Notes: generated by a model not told the origin, from the letters alone. A DNA stretch of 64,000 nt from Amaurobius ferox (GCA_951213105.1 OX578153.1:58078520-58142519), one strand, 5' to 3'. Shown: positions 34,240 through 47,804, counted from the stretch's first letter. Numbers and translations: made by a program.

Positions 34240-35375
34240 AGTTACTTAACTCACACTTAGAGTACTTGATATTTTGACCTTTCGGTCCAAGTTTAATAAC
34301 ACAAGACGGCATTGTTTAAAATATAACTCTATTGGAGACTTCACAGAAATTACAACAGCTTGCTATTTAAAGCAACAGACAATATATATACTAATTGTTA
34401 TTGCACACGCCCAAAATAGATGACACTTATGCAAGCTACTACAATATACTAGGCTGATGATAATGCTTACATGGATATGCATTTACAAAGTTTATATGCT
34501 TACCCCGGTATTCTGTTACTTCCTCCGTATTGCGGCCACACTCCGAATACTAGATTCATCCTAGTCATCGTTGTATCGAAAGGGGTTTCCGTCTACTTAC
34601 TACTCGAATCCTTCCCCGTCTACTCAAGAACCCTTCTTTCATTCCAAGAACTCTCTACTCAAGAACCCACTACTCGGCAGCCACTACTCAAGAAGCCACT
34701 GAAACTCTCACGATTTGAAACATATTCTTACTCTACTTTAGGAATGAAAAAAATGCTGATTAGCTCGGGGTGATTGGTCTATCAACCGAACCAGTAAGAT
34801 TTGTTAGTTTAAGAAAACATAAATTATAATGCAAACTGAAGGAAATGAAATTCGAAAGATTGTTTAAACTTCATAGATGCCCGTATGTGTGTGTGTGTGC
34901 CTGTTTGATGTGTGGATGCTATAAAAAATAACTTATTGTTATCAAATTTTATATATAGATACCTTTTATGAAGAACTTGAATTAAAGAGAATGTTTTGTC
35001 ATTTTCATGATTAGAACACGAGCTATTTGGATTTGAAGCTTTTCGTAGCATTATCTTCTAATAAAAGTAATGATAGATCCTGGAAAAATGAGTGGTAGTA
35101 TATGAAGCGATAATTTGAACTACGCTATAGCGATTGATGGTTTTAAAATAATTTATATTAACACATATAAGCCAAATGTATTCAATTTAATGGCATCACT
35201 AAGCTATGGCCAACTTGAAAAAATGAACATTTTTAAGAATTTGTACACATTTTTGGAAAGTATAACTTGGATACAAAATCTGAATAGGTAACATATTGTT
35301 TTTTCATTCTAATAATGATTTTGATACAAGGGGAATTAATGGACACTGTAAAACTTTTGGCAACCTTTGCTCATT
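34240..35375. other. Unannotated intron sequence
   Basis: Only a short local repetition of CTACTCAAGAACC (about 34615-34700) stands out. Confidence 0.45.
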
Positions 35376-35379
35376 TTCA

Positions 35380-35541
35380 CTTTACTTATATACATATTGT
35401 GACGGGGTCGAAAATTCGAATTCGCGTTTTCGATGGGAGAGCACGTTTCAAGCATCCCTGATCATGAATCGACATTTTTGAAGTGATGTCTGTGTGTGGA
35501 AGTATGTGTGTGTGTGTGTGTGAAAGTAAATGTGTGTGTGT

Positions 35542-35575
<34 letters not shown>

Positions 35576-36353
35576 GTGTGTGTGTCAGTGAGTCTGTGGA
35601 GACGATATCTCACGAACGAATGGAGCGATTCGAATGAAATTTGGTACAAAAATTCACAATCCGTGAATACTGCAAGCCTATTGTTTTTAAGCGCGATCGA
35701 ATGTTCAGAACCCCCTAAATTTTCGAGTGAAATTTTGAAAAAATCATTAAAATATCAAAACCTTTAATAAAGTTACACAAATAGACATTTCTTACGTAAT
35801 TTTTCCATAAAAAACGATTGACATGAACTTTAGAACGCTAGAATGAACCGTTCTCGAGATATTGCACATTTTTCAAATAAATTTATCAAAATATCCTATA
35901 AATTAAAAAAATATATTAACTGTTGAGAAACATGTTCACTTTTCATATGTAATATCATGCGATAAATTGGGTGACATCATTCTCGTGAATATAGCTCATT
36001 CCATTCATGAGAAAAGATACTTTGAGTAATACTTTTGTATTTGAACTCCAATAGTCATTTATCTGCTACAAGAATAACTTATTTCTCCTTCCATAACGCT
36101 TGGCGATATTTCGGCGACGAATTTAGCGGAATGTCGCCAACTTGGCGACTTTTTTAAATGTTGCCAAATTAACAAAAATCTCACCAAATGCATAAAAATG
36201 ACGCTAAATCAATGAAAATGACGACTCATTGACGAAAATTTAATTCCTTGGAAAGAATATAAGTATCTACTATAAGAATAACCAATTTTTTTTTTTTGCT
36301 GTAAAAGTAGTAAATTCGTTGCATATAAGGAAAGTCATGTACTGCCCACATCA
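35380..36353 (+). repeat. Dispersed family H copy, plus strand
   Basis: It runs from TATTGTGACGGGGTCGAAAA through GGGAGAGCACGTTTCAAGCA, a GT/GC microsatellite (35500-35590), ATATCTCACGAACGAATGGA, ACCGTTCTCGAGATATTGCA and CATATGTAATATCATGCGAT to the terminal GGAAAGTCATGTACTGCCCA plus CATCAGA. Confidence 0.8.
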
Positions 36354-36359
36354 GATTTT

Positions 36360-36825
36360 TCAGCTACTTTGATGATAATTTCAGTAAACTGATAAGAAAA
36401 GCCACAATTACGGGTCATTTATGAAATTACCAGCTTCATTTCTGAAATATTAAGCTAATTATCGTCTGTTGAAGCGTTATTTTTATATTTATATATCTAT
36501 ATATATATTATTATAACTATCAGGAACCTTGCTCCCCATTACGGACACCTGATTCTCTGAAACACTCTTGCAAATGTTTTAAGTGTATGAGGTTGACATA
36601 TGTAATACACTCCGGATATATATATAGACATGTGTACACTCCTGATATGTTTCATTTACACTGATAAAAGAAGTGGTTAAGTGTGTAATTTCCTACATTT
36701 CAAACAGTATAAATTCGTTTTTGTCTAAAAAATAAAAATTAGTTCATTCATAAATGCTTGTAGTTTTATTGAGATAGTAATACAATCAAAGAAATATACT
36801 TTCTGTGAATCAAGTGTGTGCACTT
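36360..36825. other. Unannotated intron sequence
   Basis: AT-rich, with a small (AT)n at about 36495-36510. Nothing else is supported. Confidence 0.4.
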
Positions 36826-36827
36826 TA

Positions 36828-37900
36828 ATATACAGGGAAAGAATTGTAACGGGGTCAAAAATTTGAATTCGAGTTTACAACCGAATAGCATGTTTTTGAC
36901 ATCCATAAACTCCAATTAAAAGTTTCTGAGCTGATGCCCGTGTGCCTGTGTGTTAGTGTGAGTGTGAGTCTGTATATACCATTTCCCACAAACGAATGAA
37001 GTAAAATAAAACGAAAAAAATAAAAAAAAATAAGAAAAACAGTGGTAAGATTATCACAATTAATGAAAGTTGGGAAACTATTGATTTTGAACGCCGATCT
37101 AATGTTTGGGCGACAACAATTTCCGAAAACAATTTGAGTCATTAAAAGGCATTAAAATTCAGGACCTTTAATCACGATAAATAAATAATTATTTTATACG
37201 TAATATCTTATTACAAAATGAATGCCATAAATTTTAGAACGCTGACACGAACCGTTCTCGAGATATTACATTATTTTTTAATGAATTTCGGAGAAAAAAA
37301 ATCAGTAATATATCACGACCTTTAAACTAATTTTTAAATGAATAATTTATACGTAGTGCATCATTAGAAAACGTATGACAGAAATTTTAGAAAGTTGTCA
37401 TTAACCGTTCCCGAAATATTGCACGTATTTCAAATAAATTTATAAAAAACGAATAAAATTAAATAAGCTGTAAGTATCATCATATATATTGACTTATCAT
37501 ATGCATTATGCAACAACACCACTGCAACAACACAACGCAAAAACACCATGCAACAACACCCCGTTAACACCATTCTTGTAACATTTTTTCGTTCCATTTA
37601 CGAGTAAAAGAAAATTTCTGTAATAGTTTATATTTTGATGCCCAAAAATACGCCCATTATTAATTGTTTCACGGAATATTAATTAAATGCCTGTTGCATT
37701 TTGTAAGTGCGCTTGAAGAAAGTCTTTATTTTTGGATTGTGAATTTCCCAAAAAGTCCAATTTCAATTTGTGCGGTGCTAAATCAAAGCCAAAAAAGCAT
37801 TGTGCCGTAGATATTGTATACACCATTATTATTTCGCTATGAAACTAGTAAAAGCATTACTCTATGTAGGGAAAGTCATATGAAGACCACATCAGTTTTC
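36828..37900 (+). repeat. Dispersed family H copy, diverged
   Basis: It keeps GTAACGGGGTCAAAAATTTG, AACCGTTCTCGAGATATTAC and the end GGGAAAGTCATATGAAGACC plus ACATCAG. A CAACAACACC repetition lies at 37510-37570. The GT tract is short and degraded. Confidence 0.6.
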
Positions 37901-37904
37901 ATTT

Positions 37905-38355
37905 TGTTTTTCATTTCATGAAAATCAAACCCCAACGATCATTACAACATCATTGCCAAAAGAAAACAAAAGTTTTTATTTTCACTTTTATGGTCATTTT
38001 AATCGATTCCGACCAGACGTGATTCCATCGTTAAATTACAGAAATAGAATTGGAATCACTCACAAACTGAGGAAAATTAACCGCAATTCCGTACCCATTC
38101 GACCATTTTTTTTTCATTTTTCTTAGAAGTAATCCAGAGTAACTCAGGCACAACAGAATCACATCTTATATCAAACATAATTAGGTAGAAATAATTTTAT
38201 AGCTCCGAGTTTTGCCGATTATTAGAAAACGCGACATGTGATAGGGGACGGATGGTTCTCATTGATGATATTTTTTCCGTTTTATTATAATACTAGCCGC
38301 CTTCGGCGACCAGCCTTTTCGCTACCCTTGAAAATTCTGACCGTGGCAAACTCGC
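37905..38355. other. Unannotated intron sequence
   Basis: Contains CTAGCCGCCTTCGGCGACCA near 38292, which looks like the edge of another dispersed repeat. No gene. Confidence 0.4.
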
Positions 38356-38360
38356 TGGCG

Positions 38361-38619
38361 CGACCTACCAGAAAGGTGTAAGGTAACTATTTGGACCGCC
38401 AGGAAGTGTCACCCAATTTAGACCAGAACCCAGTGGAGGCATCCACATGGACCATACCCTCCTTCCCCTACTATGAACCTCTCGGAAGAACTTACGGAAC
38501 CACATGTTTAACGTGATTGTACTCCGCATGAACACGGCGGCAGTTTTGGCAGTGGCGAGAATCGAACCCGGGCCTACCGAGTGCAATTCCCGCGCTCTAA
38601 CCACTGGGCTAACGCGCCC
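38361..38619 (-). mobile_element. tRNA-derived SINE (SINE-A), intact tRNA head
   Basis: On the minus strand it begins GGGCGCGTTAGCCCAGTGGT (A-box region) and keeps the B-box region CCCGGGTTCGATTC. It then follows the SINE-A body (CCGTGTTCATGCGGAGTACA, TGGACCATACC complement) and ends at the CTGGTAGGTC motif near 38361, without the AAC tail. This is the tRNA-promoter form of the family. Confidence 0.88.
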
Positions 38620-38790
38620 TCCGCGACAATCTCCATAAGATCGATATCCACACGATATCCACAGGGACTGTACTCTCCTTCCCCTACCACCAACCTCTCG
38701 GATGGACTTACGGACTCCCGATATTTAACGTGATCGTACTCCGCGTGAACACGACTGCAATTCCTGCGCGCTAACTTCTCGCGCGCTAAT
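38620..38790 (-). mobile_element. SINE-A fragment adjacent to the previous copy
   Basis: CCACAGGGACTGTACTCTCC and CGTGATCGTACTCCGCGTGA match the SINE-A body in the same orientation. Both ends are truncated. Confidence 0.75.
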
Positions 38791-38794
38791 TTAA

Positions 38795-39470
38795 ATTTTA
38801 TAATGACCATATGCTAAGCTCTTAATTCCATCATCCTCCTTCCATCGTTCCATCATTTAAAGTATCCATAAATTAAAATATCCATTTAAGATATCCCTCA
38901 ATCCACCATAATTCAATCATTTATATTTTATAATGACCATACGCTAAGCTCTTAATTCCATCATTTAAAATATCACTTAATTTTCTAACCCGATGCACGA
39001 TCGTTAGCAAAAAATTTCAAACAAAAAAATAAACGCCTTTATCGACCAATTTACCATCTCCCGAAATTTCCATGGAATAAGTTCCATTCTATACATCAAA
39101 CATCCAAAATAGCGAAGCGCTTCACAGAAGCATTCAATCAAAAATGAAACTCAAAAATATGCTCCGATTTCTAAAATTTCCGTGGTATTTTGGCAAGATT
39201 TCGTATCACGCAAAAAATCAACAACTGCGATAAATCCTTTGTGGACTTTAACTAATTTTTTCTCATTTAAAGCTCTGAATCAATGGGATCTAGACTGTGC
39301 ATAGGTAACTGCATGAATTTGTAAAATTTCGAGTCATTTAATATTTCTTGATTTATTCGAAAATTTTCCGACATGAACTTTTGATTCATTGAATGCAGTT
39401 AGTTAAATACAACCATGTTTTAATATAAATTGAAACCTGTCTTGAAAATAAGTAGGGTAGTATAAAAACG
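38795..39470. other. Unannotated intron sequence with a small duplication
   Basis: ATAATGACCATATGCTAAGC with CTCTTAATTCCATCAT occurs at about 38800 and again at about 38930 with one change. Nothing else is supported. Confidence 0.5.
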
Positions 39471-39484
39471 AACTGCCGCCCAGG

Positions 39485-39772
39485 CGGTGAAGTGGATAGC
39501 ATCTTCGGCTGCTGTCTGGTAGGCTCTGGTTCGAATCCCGAGTAAGGCATAGATGTTTATCGAGGATAAAGTCAGTCTTCCGCCTTCTGGGTCCTCGTCT
39601 AAATGAGACGCCTGAATGAGACGTCTAAATGAGAAATGTAATCGCCTCCGACCTTCGTCAGTGATGCTTGGCTGTAATAAACTTTGTTCTCTTGTCTTTC
39701 TTCGTTCTTTCCTGCGTCACTGGTCCTGTATAGACTGCGTCGAAAACAGGAGGTCATAAGAAATAACAACAC
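39485..39772 (+). mobile_element. tRNA-derived SINE (SINE-C)
   Basis: It is flanked by the 11-bp target duplication AAAAACGAACT at 39474-39484 and 39773-39783. The head holds GCGGTGAAGTGGATAGC and GGTTCGAATCCCG as A and B boxes. The body ends in AAATAACAACAC. Its body differs from SINE-A and SINE-B. Confidence 0.9.
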
Positions 39773-39859
39773 AAAAACGAACTAGTTAGTGAAGAGCTTC
39801 TTTTGAAATTTAAATTATGAAAAAATGAACAATATTAAACTTTTGTAATTGTCCGGATA

Positions 39860-40230
39860 TTTTTCAAGTACTACATTTTCCAAATACTAAGTGGAAGTAA
39901 GTACTTTTCCAAGTACTACATTTTCCGAATTCTAAGTGAAATTAAGTTCTTTTTCAAGTACTACATTTTCCAAATACTAAGTGAAAGCAAGTACTTTTTC
40001 AAGTACTACATTTTCCGAATTCTAAGTGAAATTAAGTACTTTTTCAAGTACTACATTTTCCGAATTCTAAGTGAAATTAAGTTCTTTTTCAAGTACTACA
40101 TTTTCCAAATACTAAGTGAAAGTAAGTACTTTTTCAAGTACTACATTTTCCGAATTCTAAGTGAAATGAAGTACTTTTTCAAGCACTACATTTTCCAAAT
40201 ACTAAGTGAAAATAAGTACTTTTTCAAGGA
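39860..40230. repeat. 45-bp tandem repeat, eight copies
   Basis: TTTTTCAAGTACTACATTTT recurs every 45 bp. Units alternate between an AAATACTAAGTG and a GAATTCTAAGTG form, suggesting expansion as two-unit blocks. Confidence 0.93.
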
Positions 40231-40234
40231 AAAA

Positions 40235-40740
40235 AATGTATCAAAAAATAAAAGACTTATGCATAAGTGGAATTATATAAATTGAGAAATAAATTGCATT
40301 TCCAGGGTCTTTCACTAATTGTTTTCCTTTCTTTTAAAAGTATTCCGAGGATGTTCAAACACAAGAGATCATATTCTTTTATCAAATTCAATTGGGTGAA
40401 AATAATTTTACAGTAATTTTGGTGATTATGGAGAAATCTGGGTTCGACAGAGAACCGAATAAAAGCTTTGTTCCACCTCAGAATAATGAGGCGTTAGACT
40501 TTTATGGGAAAAGAGGATATTCGAATCGCGCTCCGATTGCAGATAGCAGCTTCCATAAACATGATTTGTAAAACCTGTCCATGTATGCTGTTATCTGCAT
40601 TGGGAGTGCGATTCTATTTTGTATATTAACCGAAATAAATTGAATGCATCCAATATATCGCGGTGAGTTAGCTGTTGCAAATATGACGAAAATGAATTTT
40701 AAATATTTAGAAAGAAAATTGCCATGAGAACACTCTTAAA
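40235..40740. other. Unannotated intron sequence
   Basis: No feature supported. Confidence 0.4.
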
Positions 40741-40744
40741 ATAT

Positions 40745-40891
40745 GTTTTTACTTTTCCTATATACTTAGTATAATGTGTAACAAACTATTGTTGTGAGGG
40801 AGTCGAAAATTACAATTCGAGTTTTCAACGGAAGACCACGTTTCGAGAATCCCTGAACTTGAATCGAACGTTTTTGAGGTGATGTGTGTGA

Positions 40892-40938
<47 letters not shown>

Positions 40939-41805
40939 CGTGTGTCCGTGGAAATGATAGATAAAATTCGATACAAAAATTAGAATCAGTGTATACTGTA
41001 AGCCTATTGGTTTAAAACCCAATCGAATGCTCGAAAAAATCCCAAATTTTCGAATGAAATGTTAAAAAAAACCATCAAAACAGGAAAAACACTTCAATAA
41101 AATTGTGTACAAAATCATTTCTTATAAAATTTTACATTAGAAAAGTATTGACATAAATTTTTTGATCGCTAATATGAACCGTTCTCAAGATGTTGCACTT
41201 TTTCAAATAAATGTATCCAAAAATCCACATAAAATTAAAAAATATACATTAACTATTGCGAAATATATTCAATTTTCATATGTAATATTGTAAGATACAT
41301 TTGTTAACATCGTTTTCAAGGATCTAGTTCGTTCCATTCACGAGAGAATATGACGTAATGATCTATATATAAGAAATGTTCTTCTCTCCATTTGGCTGTA
41401 AAGCTTGGAAATCAGTTTAGATAAAATTGGCGACTTATTTAGAAATATCGCTAACTTGACAATATTTCTCCCCCCGATTGATGAAAATTTCGCCAAAATT
41501 TAGAAAATGACTCCAAGTTAACGAAAATGACTTCAAATTGCTGATTAAATTATTAAAATATTTTAAAATATGAACTATTATGTTTATTGCGGATGCTATC
41601 AATATTAATAATTATCAATTTAGATTTGCTCGAAATATAAGTTAATTGCGTGCTTCAAAATAGTTTTGCATGTTGTCATACGGAAAAGATACAAAAGTAC
41701 TATTGAATATTAAAAGCGCTGTACTGCAGATCTTATACATCATTTTTTCAGTGTGAAAGAATTAAATGCATTGCATTATATAGTGAAAGTCATGTGCTGT
41801 CCACA
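40745..41805 (+). repeat. Dispersed family H copy
   Basis: It starts near ACTTTTCCTATATACTTAGT, carries a (TG)n run (40880-40945), GAACCGTTCTCAAGATGTTG and CATATGTAATATTGTAAGAT, and ends GTGAAAGTCATGTGCTGTCC plus ACATCAGA. Confidence 0.75.
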
Positions 41806-41809
41806 TCAG

Positions 41810-42435
41810 AATTTTATCTGATTACGACACAAGTTGACCTAAATAATATGTAATATGATTATATGAGAAAGTGGTATGGAGTATAGCACTTTAAATATTT
41901 TATTAAAGAGAAGAAATATAAAATAAGTTATACATATTATATAAACAGGCATTCACTCTATATCTCAAACCATTTTTGATTTAAAACTTTTATTCTCCAG
42001 TTCAAAAATATGAAATTTTCATTGGTTAAAAATAATGGCAGAATTTTAACTCATTATTTTACTTCTCTGCATCCGTTGAGAATAACCAGCAACTTCCGCT
42101 TAGGAGCCCTCGCGTCATTTCCGCCAAGACACGTGACTGAATGTTTCTCTCCATTAGTCCCAAAAATCCATCCCTTTTTTTCCCCTTCCGATACTTCTCC
42201 CTCTTCCATAGCTCCAAATTCGAAAAAGAAAGTTTTGCTAAAAAGAGGTTATGAAATATCAAAAACATCTCCCCATTTTTGGAAGATATATGAAATTTAG
42301 ATTCAAAAAGAGGGTATCAAATAGAAAAATATGACTTCTGAAAAGTTCGAGGCACTCAGGCAGTGTTTGAACGCATTATTTATTTAGCTATTTCGTTCTG
42401 CGGAATCCATTGAAAGAAAATACGCGTAACTGACT
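41810..42435. other. Unannotated intron sequence
   Basis: A 96-codon open frame (42010-42300) has no recognisable domain or splice context; I do not call it. Confidence 0.4.
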
Positions 42436-42439
42436 GATA

Positions 42440-44645
42440 TCATTGGGCTACTCCCTGATACTTTCCATAAATCAGGAAAGTCTTGACAAATACCAGAAAA
42501 AAGATATCATGTTTTTTGTTATATTTGTGAAGTTACTTCGGTGGTGGATGTATTTTCTAAACTTTACAAGTTTGTTTTTTTCTTGTCATGGTTACTTACA
42601 GAATGTATTTACTTCTCAACGCAGTTCAGAGGAAATGACGTTTGCTTGAAAATTTTCAAACTTGAAATTTTTGATACCGTGATAAATGTGCTGGTACCTA
42701 TTTTTTTTTTTAATTTTCCAATACTACCTTTTCCGGTTTCACTGTGGGAATCAGTTGCAGATTGATTAAATAGCAATTGCAGATTGATGCATGACATTTT
42801 GAGTTTCATTTAATCACAATCATTATGATTTACGATTGATCTTCTATTATTATTCAATTATTATCATCAGACTATTCCCTTATTAACACTTTACAGCAAA
42901 GTTGAAAAGTGTTTATCGCTTTGTTCATTCATTCTGTCTGTCTGTCTGTCCGTTAGCACGATAACTGCCGTGAAATGACTTTATCAGAATGAAATTTCAG
43001 TATGTTGTTCAGACAGTCTGTCGGACCTATGGGAATATAAATGAATAATATCACCCAATTAGTTTTGGATTGAACCCGGGTTGAAAAAATGAAATACATT
43101 GAACCCTATGGGACCTAATTCTTCAAACATTTTTTAAGCGGATTTAAAATTCACAAATTGCTTCGAAAGTTTTAGAAAATATTCAAATTATCCCATAAAA
43201 TATATTGAAAAATTTCAACAAAATATATTCAGTAGTTTTTAAAATAAAAATTTAAATAATAATTTTTATATGAAGCGATCACGTGACTATTATATGAGGA
43301 GATCACGTGACCCATTTCAAAATAAAATATGGCATTCATCATGTGTCAAAATCGGGATTTATAAAGTTCTTTTTAATTCATATTTAGTGTTGTATTCATC
43401 CTAAAACGCTTTATTTTTGCTGCATACTGAAACAACGCAATTAAAATATATTTGAGTTCAAATGATCAGCCAAATTTGATTATTTCTACAGCGAAGCCTA
43501 TTTTTCACTTATGGAAAATGTAAACAGCAAAATATGTAGAATGAGTTGTATAAGAATTGATGCATTTCTTTAACGCAAAAACACTTAGCTCATGGAGTCT
43601 GCAATATAGCTGATATGAATGAAATATTCATTGATTTTACAGAGGGAAGGATGATTTTTTCGATGAAGTTTTAAACATAGAGTTTAATTACCTGTACCTC
43701 CATGGTCTTAAGTTTTTAAATAAAATACATTATTATAGTATTGTGATGAATGAAATGAATGGAAAAATGTTTATGAATGAAATGCTGCTTTTATAGAGAG
43801 AACCAGGAGTGTTATATTTCGCTGACGTTATTTGAATAAATTTCAGTTGTTTTCGATGAAGTTTTCAAATATAATAAATTATTGTAGCATTATGATAATT
43901 TTAAAAATATTACCGAGGAATGTATCGCATTTTAGAGATGTTTAAATAAAATTGCATTGAAGTTGGAAAATGTTTCATAATTAATGCTTTATGCATGATT
44001 GATCTCTCTTGTATTTTCCATAAATTAGGGTACTCTTGACAAACACCAGAAGAAAGATATCGTGTCATTTGTTATATTTGTGAGGCAAATTGGATTGGAA
44101 ATCTCTTTTCTAAACACTCTTTTTGTTTTTCATGTCTTGGTTACTTATCAACATTGTAAACTTGCCTGAATAAGCCATTTTAAAGAAAATTTAGTACCGC
44201 AAAATAGCCATATATGGCTAAAGAATAATTGATTTAAATGTGTAGTGATGCTTCCAAAAGCTATCAATAAAAGTTGAAAACTTTGACCTTATTTTCTATA
44301 ATTCTAGCCATAATACTCATACACTTTTACTAACTGAATGTATTTACATTCTAAGTTTAGAGAAACTGGCGATTCCATGAAAATTTTCATACTTGAGATT
44401 TTTTAGCCTTCGTGATAAATATGGTGTAGCTTATTTTATATACTTTTCAGTTTCTACAGTAGGAATCTACTGAAGATAAATATTTCATTCTATCACAATC
44501 ATTATCATTGGGCTTCAATCCCAATCATTCTTATATCATTATCATTAAATTATTCCCTGATATTTTTCACAAATCAGAAAGGTATTGATAAATACCAGAA
44601 AAAATATTTCATGCTTTATTTGTTTGGAGATTTCTGTTTTAAACT
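42440..44645. repeat. Diverged tandem duplication split by a family P insertion
   Basis: A unit containing ATACTTTCCATAAATCAGGA, TTGACAAATACCAGAAAAAA and AATGTATTTACTTCTCAA lies at 42440-42885. A related unit runs 44013-44545, and the start of a third (CTGATATTTTTCACAAATCA) lies at about 44555-44640. The family P element lies between the first and second. Confidence 0.7.
42889..44013 (+). repeat. Dispersed family P, plus copy
   Basis: It begins with a hairpin, AACACTTTACAGCAAAGTTG followed by AAAAGTGTT, then a TCTG run, TTAGCACGATAACTGCC and GGACCTATGGGAATATAAAT. It matches 27640-28960 inverted. No coding frame was found. It interrupts a tandem duplication, so it looks like a true insertion. 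Confidence 0.8.
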
Positions 44646-44649
44646 TTAG

Positions 44650-45465
44650 AAAATTAATATGGAAAAAACACTTTGTGCAAAGGATAAGGAAAAGCTCAAG
44701 CAGCACACATTAATAAAATAAAGCAGTATACAGCTGTTTTGAGGATACGTTCGATCCCCTTCTTCAGAGCAAAATAGACCAACAAACTCAAAGTCAAAAC
44801 GAGGAGGCCCATTTCGTCTACATAATGGGGACTACATGGGACTGCATGGTATGCATTTTGATCCATTAATAAGTTCACAATGACAAACATATAGAGGACA
44901 ACGTGGTAATATGAGAGAGGGTAATAATATAGGATTCGCTATAACTATTAAGATGCTAATGCCATCATGAGATTGTTCTGGCACATTTACTCTGAAGATA
45001 ACTACAGTCTCAGTATTCAGTTTGGTGGATGACGTCGAGGTAAAAGGATCGCATTTGTTTCCGAGGTGTCAGAGATTTTGTAAGGAAACATTTCTAACTT
45101 TTATTTTCTTTACTGAACAGGTGAGGTAGCCCAATTCAACCTAAAGCGTTATAACACTTAAATAGTTATTTTAAATGAGCTGCTTAAATAACACGTAATC
45201 ACATTCGTATGGCAACATATTTTAGATTGATCACAAACATGCAATTCCCATTTTGCCACCTGATATTTTCCGACCTAAATACTGCAATTCCGACCTAAAT
45301 ATTGCCACACTTGTGATGCTATTGCAATACTTCTTGACTTAAATTTTTAGTTTGGTACTTTACACACACAAAGCCCAAGACTAAATGTTACATAAAATAG
45401 TAGTGCCATTATTCGCACCATTATGTTTGATATTGACAACTACATCTTTTCATATCCATTTTTAC
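44650..45465. other. Unannotated intron sequence
   Basis: The minus strand carries a 64-codon hydrophobic open frame (44696-44890) ending near an AATAAAATAAAG motif. I recognise no family and do not call a gene. Confidence 0.35.
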
Positions 45466-45469
45466 TTTC

Positions 45470-45616
45470 CTTATATACAATAATGTATATTTATTTTCCT
45501 TATATACAATAATGTATAAGGAAAGTATTGTGACGGGTCGAAAATTCGAATTCGAGTTTTCGACGGGAGAGCACGTTTCAAGCATCCCTGATCGCGAATT
45601 GAACATTTTTGAGGTG

Positions 45617-45658
<42 letters not shown>

Positions 45659-46425
45659 CAGTAAGTCTGTGGAGGCGATAAGTGACGAACGAATGGACCG
45701 ATTCGAACGAAATTTGGTACAAAAATTACAATCCGTGTATACTGGAAGCTTATTGTTTTTATACGCAATCGAATGTTCAGAACCCCTTAAATTTTCGAGT
45801 AAAATTTTGAAAAATCATAAAAAAATCAAAACCTTTAATAAAGTCACGCAAATAGACATTTCTTGTGTAATTTTTCATTAGAAAACGATTAACATGAATT
45901 TTAGAACGCTAGCATGAACCGTTCTCAAGATATTGCACATTTTTTCAAAATATTATTCAAATATTATATAAACAAAAAAAAATATTTCCTATTGAGAAAC
46001 ATGTTCACTTTTCATATGTAATATCATGCGATAAATTTAGTGACATCATTCTCGTGGATCTAGCACGTTCCATTCATGAAAGAAGATACTTTGTGTAATA
46101 GTTTTGTATTTGAACTCCAATAGTCATTTATCTGCTATAAGAATAAATTATTTTTTCATCCATAACGCTTGGCGAGATTTTGGCGACAAATTTGGCGGAA
46201 GGTTGCCAACTCGGTGACTTTTTTAAATGCTACTAAATCGAAGAAATCTCGCCAAATGGATAAAAATGACGCTACGTCAATGAAAATAACGACTATTTAA
46301 CGAAAATTCAATATCTTGGAAAAAATATAAGTATATACTATAAGAATAACCTATTTTGTTTTTATTGTAAAAGTAGTAAATACAGCATTATATAAGGAAA
46401 GTCATATGCTGCCCATATCAGATTT
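45470..46425 (+). repeat. Dispersed family H copy, best preserved plus copy
   Basis: It has the hairpin TTTCCTTATATACAATAATG...TATAAGGAAAGT, with a partial copy just before it, then GTGACGGGTCGAAAATTCGA, a (GT)n run (45618-45657), and the family body. It ends at ATAAGGAAAGTCATATGCTG plus CCCATATCAGATTTTT. Confidence 0.82.
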
Positions 46426-46429
46426 TTAA

Positions 46430-47045
46430 TATAACCACCTTATTCTCTAATGGTATCGTATAAGCAGTGGAGAAGCGGTAGGGAAGACAAGACACACTCA
46501 ATGTCTATCAAAATAATTTACGACAAAGTACGTTTTATTTTATTTATGTATTATTTGAAATAAATGTATAAAATATTTTCTTTGTGTATAAACAAATGAA
46601 AATACAAGTATATTTTTGCTATGACTGGTGCTAAACTCTCAAATGGTAGTATTTATGTGTATATTTTAGGAGAGAACGTTTGAAATGTCTGCACCGTCAA
46701 GCGATATTTCATGGAGATTGAAATTAAAAAAAAAAAAATGCTCGTGCAATTTTATCAGTAAACTGCCATATAGGCCTATGTAGATATATCTAAGTTACTA
46801 GGTTTTATGTGCGAGTAAATAAATATTACCTTACCCACTTCGCGTTTTGGCCTAAATCGTTTTGTTTCTGCGAATATAGCATTTATTGTCTGAGAAATTT
46901 TGAAAGTCTTGTTTAAAGTTAATAGCAAATTTGATTTTAAAAATTGCTAAATTACGAGGGTTTCGACATTTTTATACGCTTGCAATTTTTTTATTCGTAT
47001 CTTGAATTAAACTTTTAACAAGCGAAAAGGAGAAATTAGTGAATG
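46430..47045. other. Unannotated intron sequence
   Basis: AT-rich; no feature supported. Confidence 0.4.
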
Positions 47046-47049
47046 GTAT

Positions 47050-47560
47050 ACATATTTTCTTAATTGATTTGCTTAATTTTTATATGGTAATTAAAAAAGA
47101 GTTTTCTGTGTATTGTGTATTTATTTTCTTACTTGATTTCATTAATATTTATATAGTAATTAAAATAGAATCTCCCGTGTATTGTGTTGTTGTTGTTGAG
47201 ACCCAGACCGTCCGACCTACCAGAAAGGTGTAAGGTAACTGTTTGGACGGCCGGGAAGAGCCACCCAATTTAGACCGGAACCCAGTGGGGGAAGCATCCA
47301 CAGGGATCGTAACCTCCTTCCCCTATCACCAACATCTCGGAAGTATTTATGGACCCACATGTTTAACGTGATCGTACTCCGCGTGAACACGGCGGTAATT
47401 TTGGCAGCGGAGGGAATCGAAACCGAGCCTACCGAGTGCAATACCCGCGCGCTAACCACTGGGCTATCGCGCCCCTTCCGTGTATTGCGTGTTTATTTTC
47501 TTACTTGATGTCCTTAATATATATATGGTAATTAAAATAAACTTTTCCGTGTATTGTGCC
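47050..47560. repeat. About 70-bp tandem repeat, interrupted by a SINE
   Basis: Units share TATTTTCTTACTTGAT, TATATGGTAATTAAAA and CCGTGTATTGTG. A SINE-A copy sits within the array at a CCGTGTATTG motif. Confidence 0.8.
47187..47477 (-). mobile_element. tRNA-derived SINE (SINE-A), minus strand
   Basis: CCGTGTATTG at 47175-47184 and 47478-47487 marks the insertion. On the minus strand it reads GGGGCGCGATAGCCCAGTGG, a slightly mutated B box (CGGTTTCGATTCC), the SINE-A body, and a terminal CTGGGTCTCAACAACAACAA. It has the tRNA-head form without 5S sequence. Confidence 0.9.
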
Positions 47561-47804
47561 TTTTCACATATAACATTTTTAAATCGATTCGACTTTAAAA
47601 CTCAAATTGTGGGGTTTTACTGTAATAATAAAATTGCAAAATGCCATTAGTTTTTTTTTTCATTGCAATTCAGTTATATTTAATTTGATCTGTAACTTTG
47701 CTAAAATGTGCAGCAAGAAACTTTTCATTTGTCAATTTTGGTCTCTGGTATTATGTTTCCCTAAATTATTTTATCACGTTTCGCCACTGCGTACTGTAGT
47801 TTTG

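Noticed and set aside
42010..42300. 96-codon open frame with a Ser/Pro-rich middle
   Set aside because: No recognisable domain; length is within chance for this window.
44696..44890. 64-codon hydrophobic open frame on the minus strand
   Set aside because: No recognised family, no splice context; possibly part of a retroelement end but unsupported.
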